This document shows positions 18,826 to 26,947 of a stretch of DNA of 64,000 nt, piece after piece (positions within the stretch are counted from its first letter, which is position 1; each line of letters starts with the position of its first letter). Made by a program: the position numbers and the translations under genes. The notes beneath the pieces are model-generated. The model searched no databases and was not told where the DNA came from. It saw nothing but the letters and a program-made list of their open reading frames with translations. The stretch spans positions 2,207,115 through 2,271,114 of the forward strand of contig NZ_JAANCO010000001.1 of NCBI RefSeq assembly GCF_011326725.1, written 5' to 3'. Origin of the DNA: Microbacterium excoecariae. Lineage in GTDB: Bacteria; Actinomycetota; Actinomycetes; Actinomycetales; Microbacteriaceae.

Positions 18826-18849
18826 CCGTGCCCCCTCGCCCCGAAACCG

Positions 18850-18864
18850 TGTGGTCTGACCACA
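18850..18864. promoter_or_regulatory. LldR/FadR-type operator palindrome
   Basis: TGTGGTCTGACCACA is a perfect palindrome around one central T and matches the TNGTNNNACNA pattern known for actinobacterial LldR and other FadR-type regulators. It lies in the 131-base region between the regulator (ATG 18825, minus) and the transporter operon (ATG 18957, plus), so it could act on both. Confidence 0.75.
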
Positions 18865-18944
18865 GTAGCGAGATTCGGCACGGGCGCCAAACGGCGCATG
18901 TAACGCCGGATTGCGCCGACTTTGTGGATCCGCACCCGGACCGC

Positions 18945-18950
18945 CATCCT
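18945..18950 (+). promoter_or_regulatory. Possible -10 box of the transporter/sulfur operon
   Basis: CATCCT, one mismatch from TANNNT, ends 6 nt before the ATG at 18957. The spacer GGGAAC has little ribosome-site character, so a leaderless start is possible. Confidence 0.35.
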
Positions 18951-18956
18951 GGGAAC

Positions 18957-19904
18957 ATGCCCGATACCCTCGAGAGCACGAGCGCGCCCGCCGGCGCCGT
19001 GCGCATCACCGGCGTCGAGCGCACCTTCGCGACGAAGGAGGGCGCCCGCACGGTGCTCGCCGACGTCGACCTCGACCTCGCCCCCGGCGAGATCGTCGCG
19101 GTCGTCGGCCCCTCGGGGTGCGGCAAGTCCACGCTCCTCCGCCTCGTCGGCGGCCTCGACTCCCCCACCGCCGGCGGGATCACGCTCGACGGCGCGGCCG
19201 TCTCGGCGCACGACGAGGCGACGGCGATCGCGTTCCAGGAGCCGCGACTGCTCCCCTGGCGCACGATCGCCCAGAACGTCGCACTCGGCCTCCCCCACGG
19301 CACGAAACGCCGCGCCGCGGAGACGCGGGTCGCCGAGCTGCTCGACCTCGTCGGCCTCACCCACGCGGCCGGGCAGCGCCCGCGCGAGGTCTCCGGCGGC
19401 ATGGCGCAGCGCGCCTCGCTGGCCCGCGCGCTCGCCCGTAGCCCCCGCGTGCTCCTCCTCGACGAGCCCTTCGGCGCGCTCGACGCGCTCACGCGGCTGC
19501 GCATGCACGACCTGCTGCTCGACATCCACCGGGCCCAGCCCACGACGATCCTCCTCGTCACGCACGACGTGGAGGAGGCGCTCTACCTCGCCGATCGCGT
19601 GCTGATGCTCCGGAACCTCCACGCCGCCGCGCCGGCCGAACCCGAGCGCCCCCGCGCGCGCGTCGTGGCCCTCGGCTCGACCTCGGGAATCGGGGCCCTC
19701 GGATCCGCCGGCCCGCACGGATCACCCACGGGCGGATCGGCCGCCGCCCCGCGCCGCGACGGCTCGATCGCGCGCGTCGTGCCCGTGCCCGGCACCCGCC
19801 CGCGCGACCGGGGCGCCCGCCCCTTCACCGATCTGCGCACCAGCCTGCTCGACAGCCTGGGCGTTCACCACCCCCACCCGCTCACCACCAAGGAGACCCG
19901 ATGA
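18957..19904 (+). CDS. ABC transporter ATPase, sulfonate/nitrate/taurine type
   Basis: Protein of 315 residues. Walker A is GPSGCGKSTLL (about residue 50), the Q-loop FQEPRLLPW is typical of the SsuB/TauB/NrtD group, the signature is VSGGMAQRASLARAL, Walker B is VLLLDEPFGALD and the switch is VTHDVEEAL. After RVLML the usual short linker is replaced by about 60 Gly/Ser/Ala/Pro-rich residues before the family's closing RPRDRG...FTDLRTSLLDSLGV. It energises import with the binding protein and permease that follow; its stop overlaps the next ATG (ATGA). It is the first gene of a six-gene operon. Confidence 0.88.
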   Translation: MPDTLESTSAPAGAVRITGVERTFATKEGARTVLADVDLDLAPGEIVAVVGPSGCGKSTLLRLVGGLDSPTAGGITLDGAAVSAHDEATAIAFQEPRLLPWRTIAQNVALGLPHGTKRRAAETRVAELLDLVGLTHAAGQRPREVSGGMAQRASLARALARSPRVLLLDEPFGALDALTRLRMHDLLLDIHRAQPTTILLVTHDVEEALYLADRVLMLRNLHAAAPAEPERPRARVVALGSTSGIGALGSAGPHGSPTGGSAAAPRRDGSIARVVPVPGTRPRDRGARPFTDLRTSLLDSLGVHHPHPLTTKETR

Positions 19905-20926
19905 GCACCCTCACCCGCCGAATCATTCCCGCGACCGCCGTCGCCGGGGTGATGGCGCTCATGACCACGGGGTGCCTCGCCGGCGAGAGCGGCGGATCCG
20001 ACGCCCCCGCCGAAGGCAGCGACTGGTCGACGAGCGAGCTCACGCTCGACTGGGCCACCTACAACCCGCTGAGCCTCGTCGTCCGCGACCAGGGCCTCCT
20101 CGAGGAGACCTTCGGCGACGACGTCCAGGTCGAGTGGATCCAGTCCGAGGGCAGCAACAAGGCCAACGAGTTCCTGCGCTCCGGATCCGCGGACCTCGCC
20201 TCGACGGCTGGGTCCGCCGCGCTGCTCGCGCGCGCCAACGGATCCCCCATCCAGGTGGTCGACATCTACTCGCAGCCCGAGTGGTCGGCGATCGTCGTCG
20301 GCCCGGACAGCGACATCGCGGGCCTCGAGGACCTCGAGGGCGCCACGATCGCGGCGACCACGGGCACGGACCCCTACTTCTTCCTGCTGCAGGCGCTCGC
20401 CGAGGCGGGCTTGACGATCGACGACGTCACGGTGCAGAACGTCCAGCACGCGGACGGGCGCACCCTCCTCGACAACGGCGACGTCGACGCGTGGGCGGGC
20501 CTCGACCCGATCATGGCCGCCGCCGAGGTCGAGTCGGGCGACGAGCTCGTCTACCGCAACGTCGACTTCAACTCCTACGGCTTCCTCAACGCGACCGAGG
20601 AGTTCATCGCCGACCACCCCGACGTGGTGCAGGCCGTCGTGGACGCGTACGAGGAGGCCCGTTCCTGGGCCCTCGACAACCCCGAGGAGACCGCCGCGCT
20701 GCTCGCCGACGCCGCGGGAATCGACCCGGAGGTCGCCTCGACCGTGATCGAGGAGCGCTCGAACCTCGACGTCTCCGGCGTCCCGGGCGACGCGCAGCTC
20801 GCGGTCCTCGAGGTCATCGCGCCGGTGCTCGTCGACTCCGGCGACGTGCAGGGCGGCGAGACCGCCGTGAACGAGGCGCTCGACACGATCGTGAACGACA
20901 CCTTCGCCACCCAGGCCACCGAATGA
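19901..20926 (+). CDS. Sulfonate-type ABC transporter substrate-binding lipoprotein
   Basis: Protein of 341 residues. A signal peptide ends in the lipobox M-T-T-G-C (Cys25), so it is anchored to the outer face of the membrane. The mature part follows the SsuA/NrtT fold: LTLDWATYNPLSLVV, then GSADLASTAGSAALLARANG, the TTGTDPYFFLLQALAEAGL helix start and DVDAWAGLDPIMAAA. These resemble aliphatic-sulfonate binding proteins, but the ligand cannot be read from sequence. It overlaps the ATPase gene upstream and the permease gene downstream by four bases each. Confidence 0.87.
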   Translation: MSTLTRRIIPATAVAGVMALMTTGCLAGESGGSDAPAEGSDWSTSELTLDWATYNPLSLVVRDQGLLEETFGDDVQVEWIQSEGSNKANEFLRSGSADLASTAGSAALLARANGSPIQVVDIYSQPEWSAIVVGPDSDIAGLEDLEGATIAATTGTDPYFFLLQALAEAGLTIDDVTVQNVQHADGRTLLDNGDVDAWAGLDPIMAAAEVESGDELVYRNVDFNSYGFLNATEEFIADHPDVVQAVVDAYEEARSWALDNPEETAALLADAAGIDPEVASTVIEERSNLDVSGVPGDAQLAVLEVIAPVLVDSGDVQGGETAVNEALDTIVNDTFATQATE

Positions 20927-21732
20927 CACCTGGCACGACCACGACCCGGGGGGCGGCGCGACAGCGCACGCCCCTCTGGTCGCGCACGTGGGTGAAGATC
21001 GTCGGCGGCCTCGCGCTGCCGGTCCTCGTCCTCGCGGCGTGGCAGATCGCGACGACCACGGGCGCCGTGCCGACCTACCGCCTGCCCGAGCCGTGGACGG
21101 TCGTGCAGGCCGGGATCGACCTCGCCGCGGACGGCGAGCTGTGGCTGCACGTCGCGATCTCCGTCCAGCGCGTCGTCGTCGGCTTCCTCGTGGGATCCGC
21201 CGTCGCGCTCGTGTTCGCCGCGCTCGTCGGCCTCTCCCGCGCCGGCAACGTCCTGCTCGCCCCGACGCTCGTCGCGCTGCGCGCCGTGCCGTCGCTCGCG
21301 TGGGTGCCGCTGCTGCTCCTGTGGATGTCCATCGGCGAGGAGTCGAAGGTCACGCTCATCGCGATCGGCGCCTTCTTCCCCGTGTACACGACGGTCGCCG
21401 ACGCGCTCCGGCACGTGGATCCGCTCCTCGTGGAGGCGGGCCGTTCCTTCGGGCTGCGCGGCTGGTCGCTGTTCCGCACGGTGCAGCTGCCCGCCGTGGT
21501 CCCGGCCGTCGTCTCGGGCCTGCGCCTCGCGCTCGCGCAGGCCTGGCTGTTCCTCGTGGCCGCCGAGCTGCTGGGCGCGTCGATGGGCCTCGGATACCTG
21601 CTGAGCATCTCGCAGACGACCGGCCGCGTCGACCGGATCCTCCTCGCGATCGTCCTTCTCGCGCTGCTCGGCACGATCACCAACGGGCTCCTGCAGCTGT
21701 TCGAGCGCTCCGTGTTGAAGAGGTGGGTGTGA
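20923..21732 (+). CDS. ABC transporter permease, sulfonate type
   Basis: Protein of 269 residues with about six membrane helices and the cytoplasmic EAA loop (LLVEAGRSFGLRGWSLFRTVQLP) that docks to the ATPase. The SsuC/TauC group is indicated by RAVPSLAWVPLLLLWMSIGE and the C-terminal RWV. It forms the membrane channel for the preceding ATPase and binding protein. ATG 20923 overlaps the previous stop, and its own TGA shares one base with the ATG of the following acetyl-CoA synthetase gene. Confidence 0.9.
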   Translation: MTPGTTTTRGAARQRTPLWSRTWVKIVGGLALPVLVLAAWQIATTTGAVPTYRLPEPWTVVQAGIDLAADGELWLHVAISVQRVVVGFLVGSAVALVFAALVGLSRAGNVLLAPTLVALRAVPSLAWVPLLLLWMSIGEESKVTLIAIGAFFPVYTTVADALRHVDPLLVEAGRSFGLRGWSLFRTVQLPAVVPAVVSGLRLALAQAWLFLVAAELLGASMGLGYLLSISQTTGRVDRILLAIVLLALLGTITNGLLQLFERSVLKRWV

Positions 21733-23723
21733 TGCCGAGCGAGGCGAGGCTGACCGAGAATCGGGTCTTCCCCGCGCCGGCGGACTTCGCCGCGCAGGCG
21801 AACGTCGGCGCGGGCGCGTACGCCGAGGCGGCGGCGGATCCCGTCGCCTTCTGGGAGCGCCAGGCGGGCCGCCTCGACTGGGCGCGCGCCTGGGACACGG
21901 CGCACACGTGGGATCCGCCCGTCCCGGGACCCGACGGTGAGCTGACCGTGCCCGCGGCGACGTGGTTCGCCGGCGGCACCCTGAACGTCGCGCACAACTG
22001 CGTCGACCGGCACGTCGAGGCCGGCCGCGGCGACAAGGTGGCCCTGTTCTTCGAGGGCGAGCCGGGCGACCGCGAGGCCGTGACCTACGCCGACCTGCAG
22101 CGCCGCGTGTCGCAGGCCGCCAACGGCCTGCTCGCGCTCGGCATCGAGCCCGGCGACCGGGTCGTGGTCTACCTGCCCGTCCTCGTCGAGACCGTCGTCA
22201 TCGCGCTCGCGTGCGCACGGATCGGCGCGGTCCACTCGCTCGTCTTCGGCGGGTTCTCGGCCGAGGCCGTGCGCTTCCGCCTGGAGGACACGGGCGCGAA
22301 GCTGCTCGTGACGACCGACGGGCAAAACCGCCGCGGCAAGGCCGTCGAGGTGAAGTCGGCCGCCGACGAGGCCGCGCGGGACCTGCCCCACCTCGAGCAC
22401 GTCCTCGTCGTGCGCCGTACGGGCCAGGACGTGCCGTGGACGGCCGGGCGCGACGTGTGGTGGCACGACATCGTGGACACCGCGAGCGAGACCCACGAGG
22501 CGACGCCGTTTCCCGCGGAGCACCCGCTGTTCATCATCTACACCTCGGGCACGACGGGAAAGCCGAAGGGCCTCGTGCACACCTCGGGGGGCTACCTCAC
22601 GCACGCGAGCTGGGCGCACTACGCGCACTTCGACGCGAAGCCCGACGACGTGCACTGGTGCACGGCCGACCTCGCGTGGGTGACGGCCCACACGTACGAG
22701 ATCTACGGCCCGCTCTCGAACGGCCTCACGCAGGTCATCTACGAGGGCACGCCCGACGCCCCGCACCGCGAGCGCCACTTCGAGATCATCGAGCGCTACG
22801 GCGTGACGGTGTACTACACGGCGCCCACCCTGATCCGCACGTTCATGACGTGGTTCGGCGACACGCTCCCCGCCACGCACGACCTCTCGAGCGTGCGGCT
22901 GCTGGGCACGGTCGGCGAGGCGATCAACCCCGAGGCCTGGGTGTGGTTCCGCCGCAATGTCGGGCGGGACGCCGTGCCCGTCGTCGACACCTGGTGGCAG
23001 TCCGAGACCGGCGCGGCGATGATCGCGCCGCTGCCCGGCGTGACGACGCTGAAGCCTGGATCCGCGACCGTGGCCCTGCCCGGCATCGACGTGGCCGTCG
23101 TCGACGAGGCGGGCGATCCCGTCGCCCCCGGCCGCGCCGGGACGCTCGTCGTGAGGCGGCCGTGGCCCGGCATGGCGCGCACCGTGTGGGGCAACCCCGC
23201 GCGCTACCGCGACTCGTACTGGGCGCCGTACGCCGGCAAGGGCGAGGCCGGCGGCTACTACGTCGCGGGCGACGGCGCGACGATGGACGCCGACGGCTAC
23301 GTCTGGATCCTCGGGCGCCTCGACGACGTCGTCAACGTCTCCGGGCACCGGCTCTCCACGATCGAGATCGAGTCATCGCTCGTCGCGGACCCCACGGTCG
23401 GCGAGGCGGGCGTCACGGGCGTCACGGACCCGGTCACGGGCCAGGCCGTCGCGGCGTTCGTCGTCGACGGGGCGGGCGGATCCGCGGATCCGGACGCCCT
23501 GCGCCGCCGCGTGAGCCACGACATCGGCCCCATCGCGAAGCCGAAGCACATCGTCCGCGTGCCCGACCTGCCGAAGACCCGCTCGGGTAAGATCCTGCGA
23601 CGGCTGCTGGCGCAGCTGTGGCACGGCGATCCGCTCGGCGACACCACGAGCCTGCAGAACCCCTGGGCCGTCGAGGGCGTCCGCGACGCCATCGCCGCCG
23701 CCCGCGAGAAGGAGACCACATGA
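21732..23723 (+). CDS. Second acetate--CoA ligase-type enzyme, in a sulfur operon
   Basis: Protein of 663 residues, full-length Acs family with clear paralogy to the enzyme at 9531-11498. It has IYTSGTTGKPKGLVHTSGG, the small-acyl pocket VDTWWQSETGA with the Trp pair kept (so acetate or propionate is the expected acid), ILGRLDDVVNVSGHRLS and the end motif PKTRSGKILRRL. It lies inside an operon with a sulfonate-type importer and a sulfhydrylase, with a one-base overlap upstream and a four-base overlap downstream. The acetate released by O-acetylhomoserine sulfhydrylase is a plausible substrate (inference). An unusual carboxylic acid brought in by the importer is the alternative. Confidence 0.88.
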   Translation: MPSEARLTENRVFPAPADFAAQANVGAGAYAEAAADPVAFWERQAGRLDWARAWDTAHTWDPPVPGPDGELTVPAATWFAGGTLNVAHNCVDRHVEAGRGDKVALFFEGEPGDREAVTYADLQRRVSQAANGLLALGIEPGDRVVVYLPVLVETVVIALACARIGAVHSLVFGGFSAEAVRFRLEDTGAKLLVTTDGQNRRGKAVEVKSAADEAARDLPHLEHVLVVRRTGQDVPWTAGRDVWWHDIVDTASETHEATPFPAEHPLFIIYTSGTTGKPKGLVHTSGGYLTHASWAHYAHFDAKPDDVHWCTADLAWVTAHTYEIYGPLSNGLTQVIYEGTPDAPHRERHFEIIERYGVTVYYTAPTLIRTFMTWFGDTLPATHDLSSVRLLGTVGEAINPEAWVWFRRNVGRDAVPVVDTWWQSETGAAMIAPLPGVTTLKPGSATVALPGIDVAVVDEAGDPVAPGRAGTLVVRRPWPGMARTVWGNPARYRDSYWAPYAGKGEAGGYYVAGDGATMDADGYVWILGRLDDVVNVSGHRLSTIEIESSLVADPTVGEAGVTGVTDPVTGQAVAAFVVDGAGGSADPDALRRRVSHDIGPIAKPKHIVRVPDLPKTRSGKILRRLLAQLWHGDPLGDTTSLQNPWAVEGVRDAIAAAREKETT

Positions 23724-25054
23724 GCGAGCACCAGTTCGGCTTCCGCACCCGCGCCCTGCACGCGGGCGGGACCCCCGACGCCACGACCGGCGCGCGCGCC
23801 GTGCCGATCTACCAGACCACGTCGTTCGTGTTCGACGATGCGAAGGACGCCGCGAACCTGTTCGCGCTGCAGAAGTACGGCAACATCTACTCGCGCATCG
23901 GCAACCCGACGGTCGCGGCGCTCGAGGAGCGCATCGCGTCGCTCGAGGGCGGCATCGGCGCCGTGGCGACCGCGAGCGGCATGTCGGCCGAGTTCATCAC
24001 CTTCGCGGCCCTTGTCGGCGCGGGCGACCACGTCGTGGCCTCCGCTCAGCTCTACGGCGGCACGGTGACGCAGCTCGACGTGACGCTGCGCCGCTTCGGC
24101 GTCGACACGACGTTCGTCGCGAGCGACGACCCCGAGGAGTTCCGCAAGGCGATCCGCGCGAACACCAAGGTCGTCTACACCGAGGTCATCGGCAACCCGG
24201 GCGGCGAGATCGCCGACCTCGAGGGGCTCGCGGCCGTCGCGCACGACGCGGGCGTCCCGCTCGTGGTCGACGCGACGCTCGCGACGCCCTACCTCGTCCG
24301 CCCCATCGAGCACGGGGCCGACATCGTCATCCATTCGGTGACGAAGTTCCTCGGCGGCCACGGCACGACGCTCGGCGGCGTCGTCGTCGAGGCCGGCACA
24401 TTCGACTGGGGCAACGGGAAGTTCCCCACCATGACCGAGCCGGTCGAGTCGTACGGCGGGATCCGCTGGTGGGACAACTTCGGCGAGTACGGCTTCCTCA
24501 CGAAGCTGCGCAGCGAGCAGCTGCGCGACGTCGGCCCCGCGCTCAGCCCGCAGTCGGCGTTCAACCTCCTGCAGGGCGTCGAGACGCTCCCGCAGCGCAT
24601 CGACGCGCACGTCGCGAACGCGCGCATCGTCGCGGAGTGGCTGGCCTCGGACCCGCGCGTGTCGTTCGTCACGTGGGCGGGCCTGGAGGGGCACCCCCAC
24701 CAGGAGCGCGCGCAGAAGTACTTCCCGCTCGGGCCGGGATCCGTCTTCGCGTTCGGCGTGCGTCCCGCGGGCGAGTTCGCCGGCGACGAGGCCCAGCTGG
24801 CCGCGGCCCGCGCCACGGGCGAGACGGTCATCGAGTCCCTCCAGCTCGCGAGCCACCTCGCCAACATCGGCGACGCCCGCACGCTCGTGATCCACCCGGC
24901 CTCGACGACCCACCAGCAGCTCACGCCGGAGCAGCTCACGGCCGCGGGCGTGCCCGCCGACCTCATCCGCATCTCGGTGGGCCTCGAGGACCCCGAGGAC
25001 ATCGTCTGGGACCTCGACCAGGCCCTCACCGCCGCGACAGGAGCGACCCGATGA
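23720..25054 (+). CDS. O-acetylhomoserine (thiol)-lyase / sulfhydrylase
   Basis: PLP enzyme of 444 residues of the Cys/Met-metabolism family. It replaces the acetyl group of O-acetyl-L-homoserine with sulfide or methanethiol, giving homocysteine or methionine plus acetate. Visible are the opening FGFRTRALHAGG, PIYQTTSFVFDD, the phosphate-binding ASGMSAEFITF, the cofactor Asp in LVVDATLATPYL, the PLP lysine in H-S-V-T-K-F-L-G-G-H-G (about K209), and the terminal RISVGLEDPEDI. Length and the GGVVVEAGTFDW insert favour the MetY type over MetB. It is the direct sulfur-assimilation route and fits the sulfonate-type importer in the same operon. ATG overlaps the previous stop. Confidence 0.92.
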   Translation: MSEHQFGFRTRALHAGGTPDATTGARAVPIYQTTSFVFDDAKDAANLFALQKYGNIYSRIGNPTVAALEERIASLEGGIGAVATASGMSAEFITFAALVGAGDHVVASAQLYGGTVTQLDVTLRRFGVDTTFVASDDPEEFRKAIRANTKVVYTEVIGNPGGEIADLEGLAAVAHDAGVPLVVDATLATPYLVRPIEHGADIVIHSVTKFLGGHGTTLGGVVVEAGTFDWGNGKFPTMTEPVESYGGIRWWDNFGEYGFLTKLRSEQLRDVGPALSPQSAFNLLQGVETLPQRIDAHVANARIVAEWLASDPRVSFVTWAGLEGHPHQERAQKYFPLGPGSVFAFGVRPAGEFAGDEAQLAAARATGETVIESLQLASHLANIGDARTLVIHPASTTHQQLTPEQLTAAGVPADLIRISVGLEDPEDIVWDLDQALTAATGATR

Positions 25055-25617
25055 CGAACGCCTGCGAGTTCACCCCGGGAGCGGGAGCTCCCGTGCCCGC
25101 CGCGGCCGGCGGATCCGACCCCGCCCACGCGGGCCGCACCTGGCAGGGCCCGGGCGCCGGGGCGCGCCTCGGAATCCTGCGCCGCGCGAAGACAATCGCC
25201 ATCGTGGGGGCGTCGAACAACCCCGCGCGCGCGAGCTACTTCGTCGGCACGTACCTGCTCTCGAGCTCGCCGTACGAGGTGTTCTTCGTCAACCCCCGCG
25301 CTGACGAGATCCTGGGCGAGAAGGCCTACGCCTCCCTCGCCGACCTGCCGGTCGTGCCCGACATCGTCGACGTGTTCCGGCGCGACGAGGACCTGCCGGG
25401 CGTCGCCCGCGAGGCCGTCGCGGTCGGCGCGAAGGCGCTCTGGCTGCAGCTCGGATCCTGGAACGAGGAGGCCGCGAAGATCGCGGAGGACGCGGGGCTC
25501 GACGTCGTCATGGATCGCTGCGTGAAGATCGAGCACGCGCGCTTCCACGGCGGCCTGCACCTCGCCGGTTTCGACACGGGGGTCATCTCCTCGAAGCGCC
25601 AGGTCGTCGCGCGCTGA
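25051..25617 (+). CDS. CoA-binding domain protein (YccU-like)
   Basis: Protein of 188 residues. After a disordered N-terminal 35 residues comes a Rossmann-type CoA-binding domain: KTIAIVGASNNPARAS, then EVFFVNPRADEILG, VPDIVDVFRRDEDLPG and GAKALWLQLGSWNEEA. A Cys in VVMDRCVKIEHARF is conserved in this family. It has no known catalytic activity and may bind CoA or act as a regulator. It is the last gene of the operon, overlapping the sulfhydrylase stop by four bases. CoA-binding genes next to sulfhydrylase genes recur in actinobacteria, but the connection is unexplained. Confidence 0.83.
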   Translation: MTNACEFTPGAGAPVPAAAGGSDPAHAGRTWQGPGAGARLGILRRAKTIAIVGASNNPARASYFVGTYLLSSSPYEVFFVNPRADEILGEKAYASLADLPVVPDIVDVFRRDEDLPGVAREAVAVGAKALWLQLGSWNEEAAKIAEDAGLDVVMDRCVKIEHARFHGGLHLAGFDTGVISSKRQVVAR

Positions 25618-25654
25618 CCCGGGGCGGGTGGTGCGCTCCCACCCTCACCTCGTC

Positions 25655-25693
25655 TACCATTGTGCCTACAGACGCAATTGAGCGGTTATTGAG
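25655..25693 (+). promoter_or_regulatory. Upstream region of the SatD gene with -10-like box and direct repeats
   Basis: TACCAT at 25655-25660 is a possible -10. Downstream, ATTGAG occurs twice (25677-25682 and 25688-25693), 11 bases apart, about one helical turn, in a genome where such AT-rich words are scarce. It could be an operator read by the SatD-like protein itself. Confidence 0.35.
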
Positions 25694-25714
25694 TCTCCAC
25701 GCACAAGGAGGGCC

Positions 25715-26311
25715 ATGTTCGTCCTGACCGCCGACCAGCACGGCAGCCGGGCCGGCCGCGACGCCGTGCCCGACGCGATCGCGCTGACGACCGCCGCCGC
25801 GGGCGCGGCGCTCGCGCTCCCGCCCGAGCGCACGGCCGGCGACGAGTTCCAGGCCGTTTTCGACGCCGCGCCCGCCGCCCTCGACGTGGCGCTCGCCCTC
25901 ACCCGCACGCGGGAGTGGAGCGTCGGCCTCGGCGTCGGGCAGGTGGAGCGCCCCCTCCCCCGGGAAGTGCGCGCCGCACGGGGCGACGCCTTCGTGGCCG
26001 CGCGGGACGCTGTCGAGCGGGCAAAGACGGCGCCCACGCGCGTCGCGGTGTCCGGGCCCGGCGCCGCCGACGGCGAGGCCCTCGTCCGCCTCCTCGTCGA
26101 GCTGCGCGACCGGCGCAGCGAGGAAGGCTGGGAGGTGTACGACCTCCTCGCGCGGGGGCTCACCCAGCGCGAGGCCGCGGCCGAGCTCGGGATCACGCCG
26201 AGCGCGGCGAGCCGGCGCGCCTCGGCGGCGGGGCTGCGCGCCGAGGAGGCGGCCGTCCCGGCCCTGGCGCGCGCGCTCGGCCGCCTGGATCCCGACGCCC
26301 CGGGCGAATAG
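25715..26311 (+). CDS. SatD-family protein with C-terminal helix-turn-helix
   Basis: Protein of 198 residues. The N-terminal part matches SatD (TADQHGSRAG, GDEFQAVFDAAPAALDVAL, VGLGVGQVERPLP and RGDAFVAARDAVERAK). The C-terminal part contains a helix-turn-helix, LLARGLTQREAAAELGITPSAASRRAS, so it likely binds DNA. SatD was named from a streptococcal acid-tolerance operon; its molecular activity is not settled. An ACAAGGAGG site precedes the ATG by 5 nt. The membrane protein gene downstream is its usual partner. Confidence 0.75.
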   Translation: MFVLTADQHGSRAGRDAVPDAIALTTAAAGAALALPPERTAGDEFQAVFDAAPAALDVALALTRTREWSVGLGVGQVERPLPREVRAARGDAFVAARDAVERAKTAPTRVAVSGPGAADGEALVRLLVELRDRRSEEGWEVYDLLARGLTQREAAAELGITPSAASRRASAAGLRAEEAAVPALARALGRLDPDAPGE

Positions 26312-26346
26312 GGCGCCCGCGCCGCGCCGGCTGAGACACTATCGCC

Positions 26347-26928
26347 ATGCTCACCTCCGCGGCCCTGACCGGCACTGTGCTCGGCATCGTCCTGACGGCC
26401 ACCCTCGGCGCGGCGCTCACCCTCGTGCTCGTCGATCGACGCGCCACGCGCTCCGGCCCACTCCTCGCCGCGGCGATCGTCACGGCGACGGCGCTCGTCG
26501 TGGCCGCGCTCGCGCCCGTGTCCGTGCCGCTCCCGATCGCCGCCGTGCTTGCGCTGATCGCGGTCGCCGTCGCGGTCCTCGGCGGGGATCCGGCCGCCCG
26601 GCGGGTCCTCGCGAGCGCCTCCGGCGGCGCGCTCGGCGAGGGACCGCACGGCGGGCTCCTGCTGCGCACGACGCCGGGCGCCCCCGGCCCGCAGCCCGAG
26701 GTCATGCGCGGCGGGGCCGCGATCGGGTTCCTCGAGCGCGGCGGCGCCGCCCTCGCCATCGTCGTCGGCTATCCCGAGGCGATCGCCGTCGTCGTCGCCA
26801 TCAAGGGCATCGCGCGGTTCACGGAGCTCGGCACGCCGGAGGCGCGTGAGCGCTTCATCATCGGCACCCTCGCGAGCCTCGGCTGGGCCGCCGTCGCCGC
26901 GGCCACGGCGCGCCTCGCGATCTGGTGA
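26347..26928 (+). CDS. Membrane protein, SatD partner
   Basis: Protein of 193 residues with about four or five hydrophobic helices (residues 5-30, 38-58, 62-80, 133-150, 172-190) and a central loop with GEGPHGGLLLRTTPGAPGP. The segment GGAAIGFLERGGAALAIVVGYPEAIAVVVAIKGIARF resembles small membrane proteins found beside SatD genes. No function can be assigned. GACACT 6 nt before the ATG is a poor -10 candidate; no ribosome site is visible. Confidence 0.7.
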   Translation: MLTSAALTGTVLGIVLTATLGAALTLVLVDRRATRSGPLLAAAIVTATALVVAALAPVSVPLPIAAVLALIAVAVAVLGGDPAARRVLASASGGALGEGPHGGLLLRTTPGAPGPQPEVMRGGAAIGFLERGGAALAIVVGYPEAIAVVVAIKGIARFTELGTPEARERFIIGTLASLGWAAVAAATARLAIW

Positions 26929-26947
26929 GGCGCGCTGCGGCGCGGGG

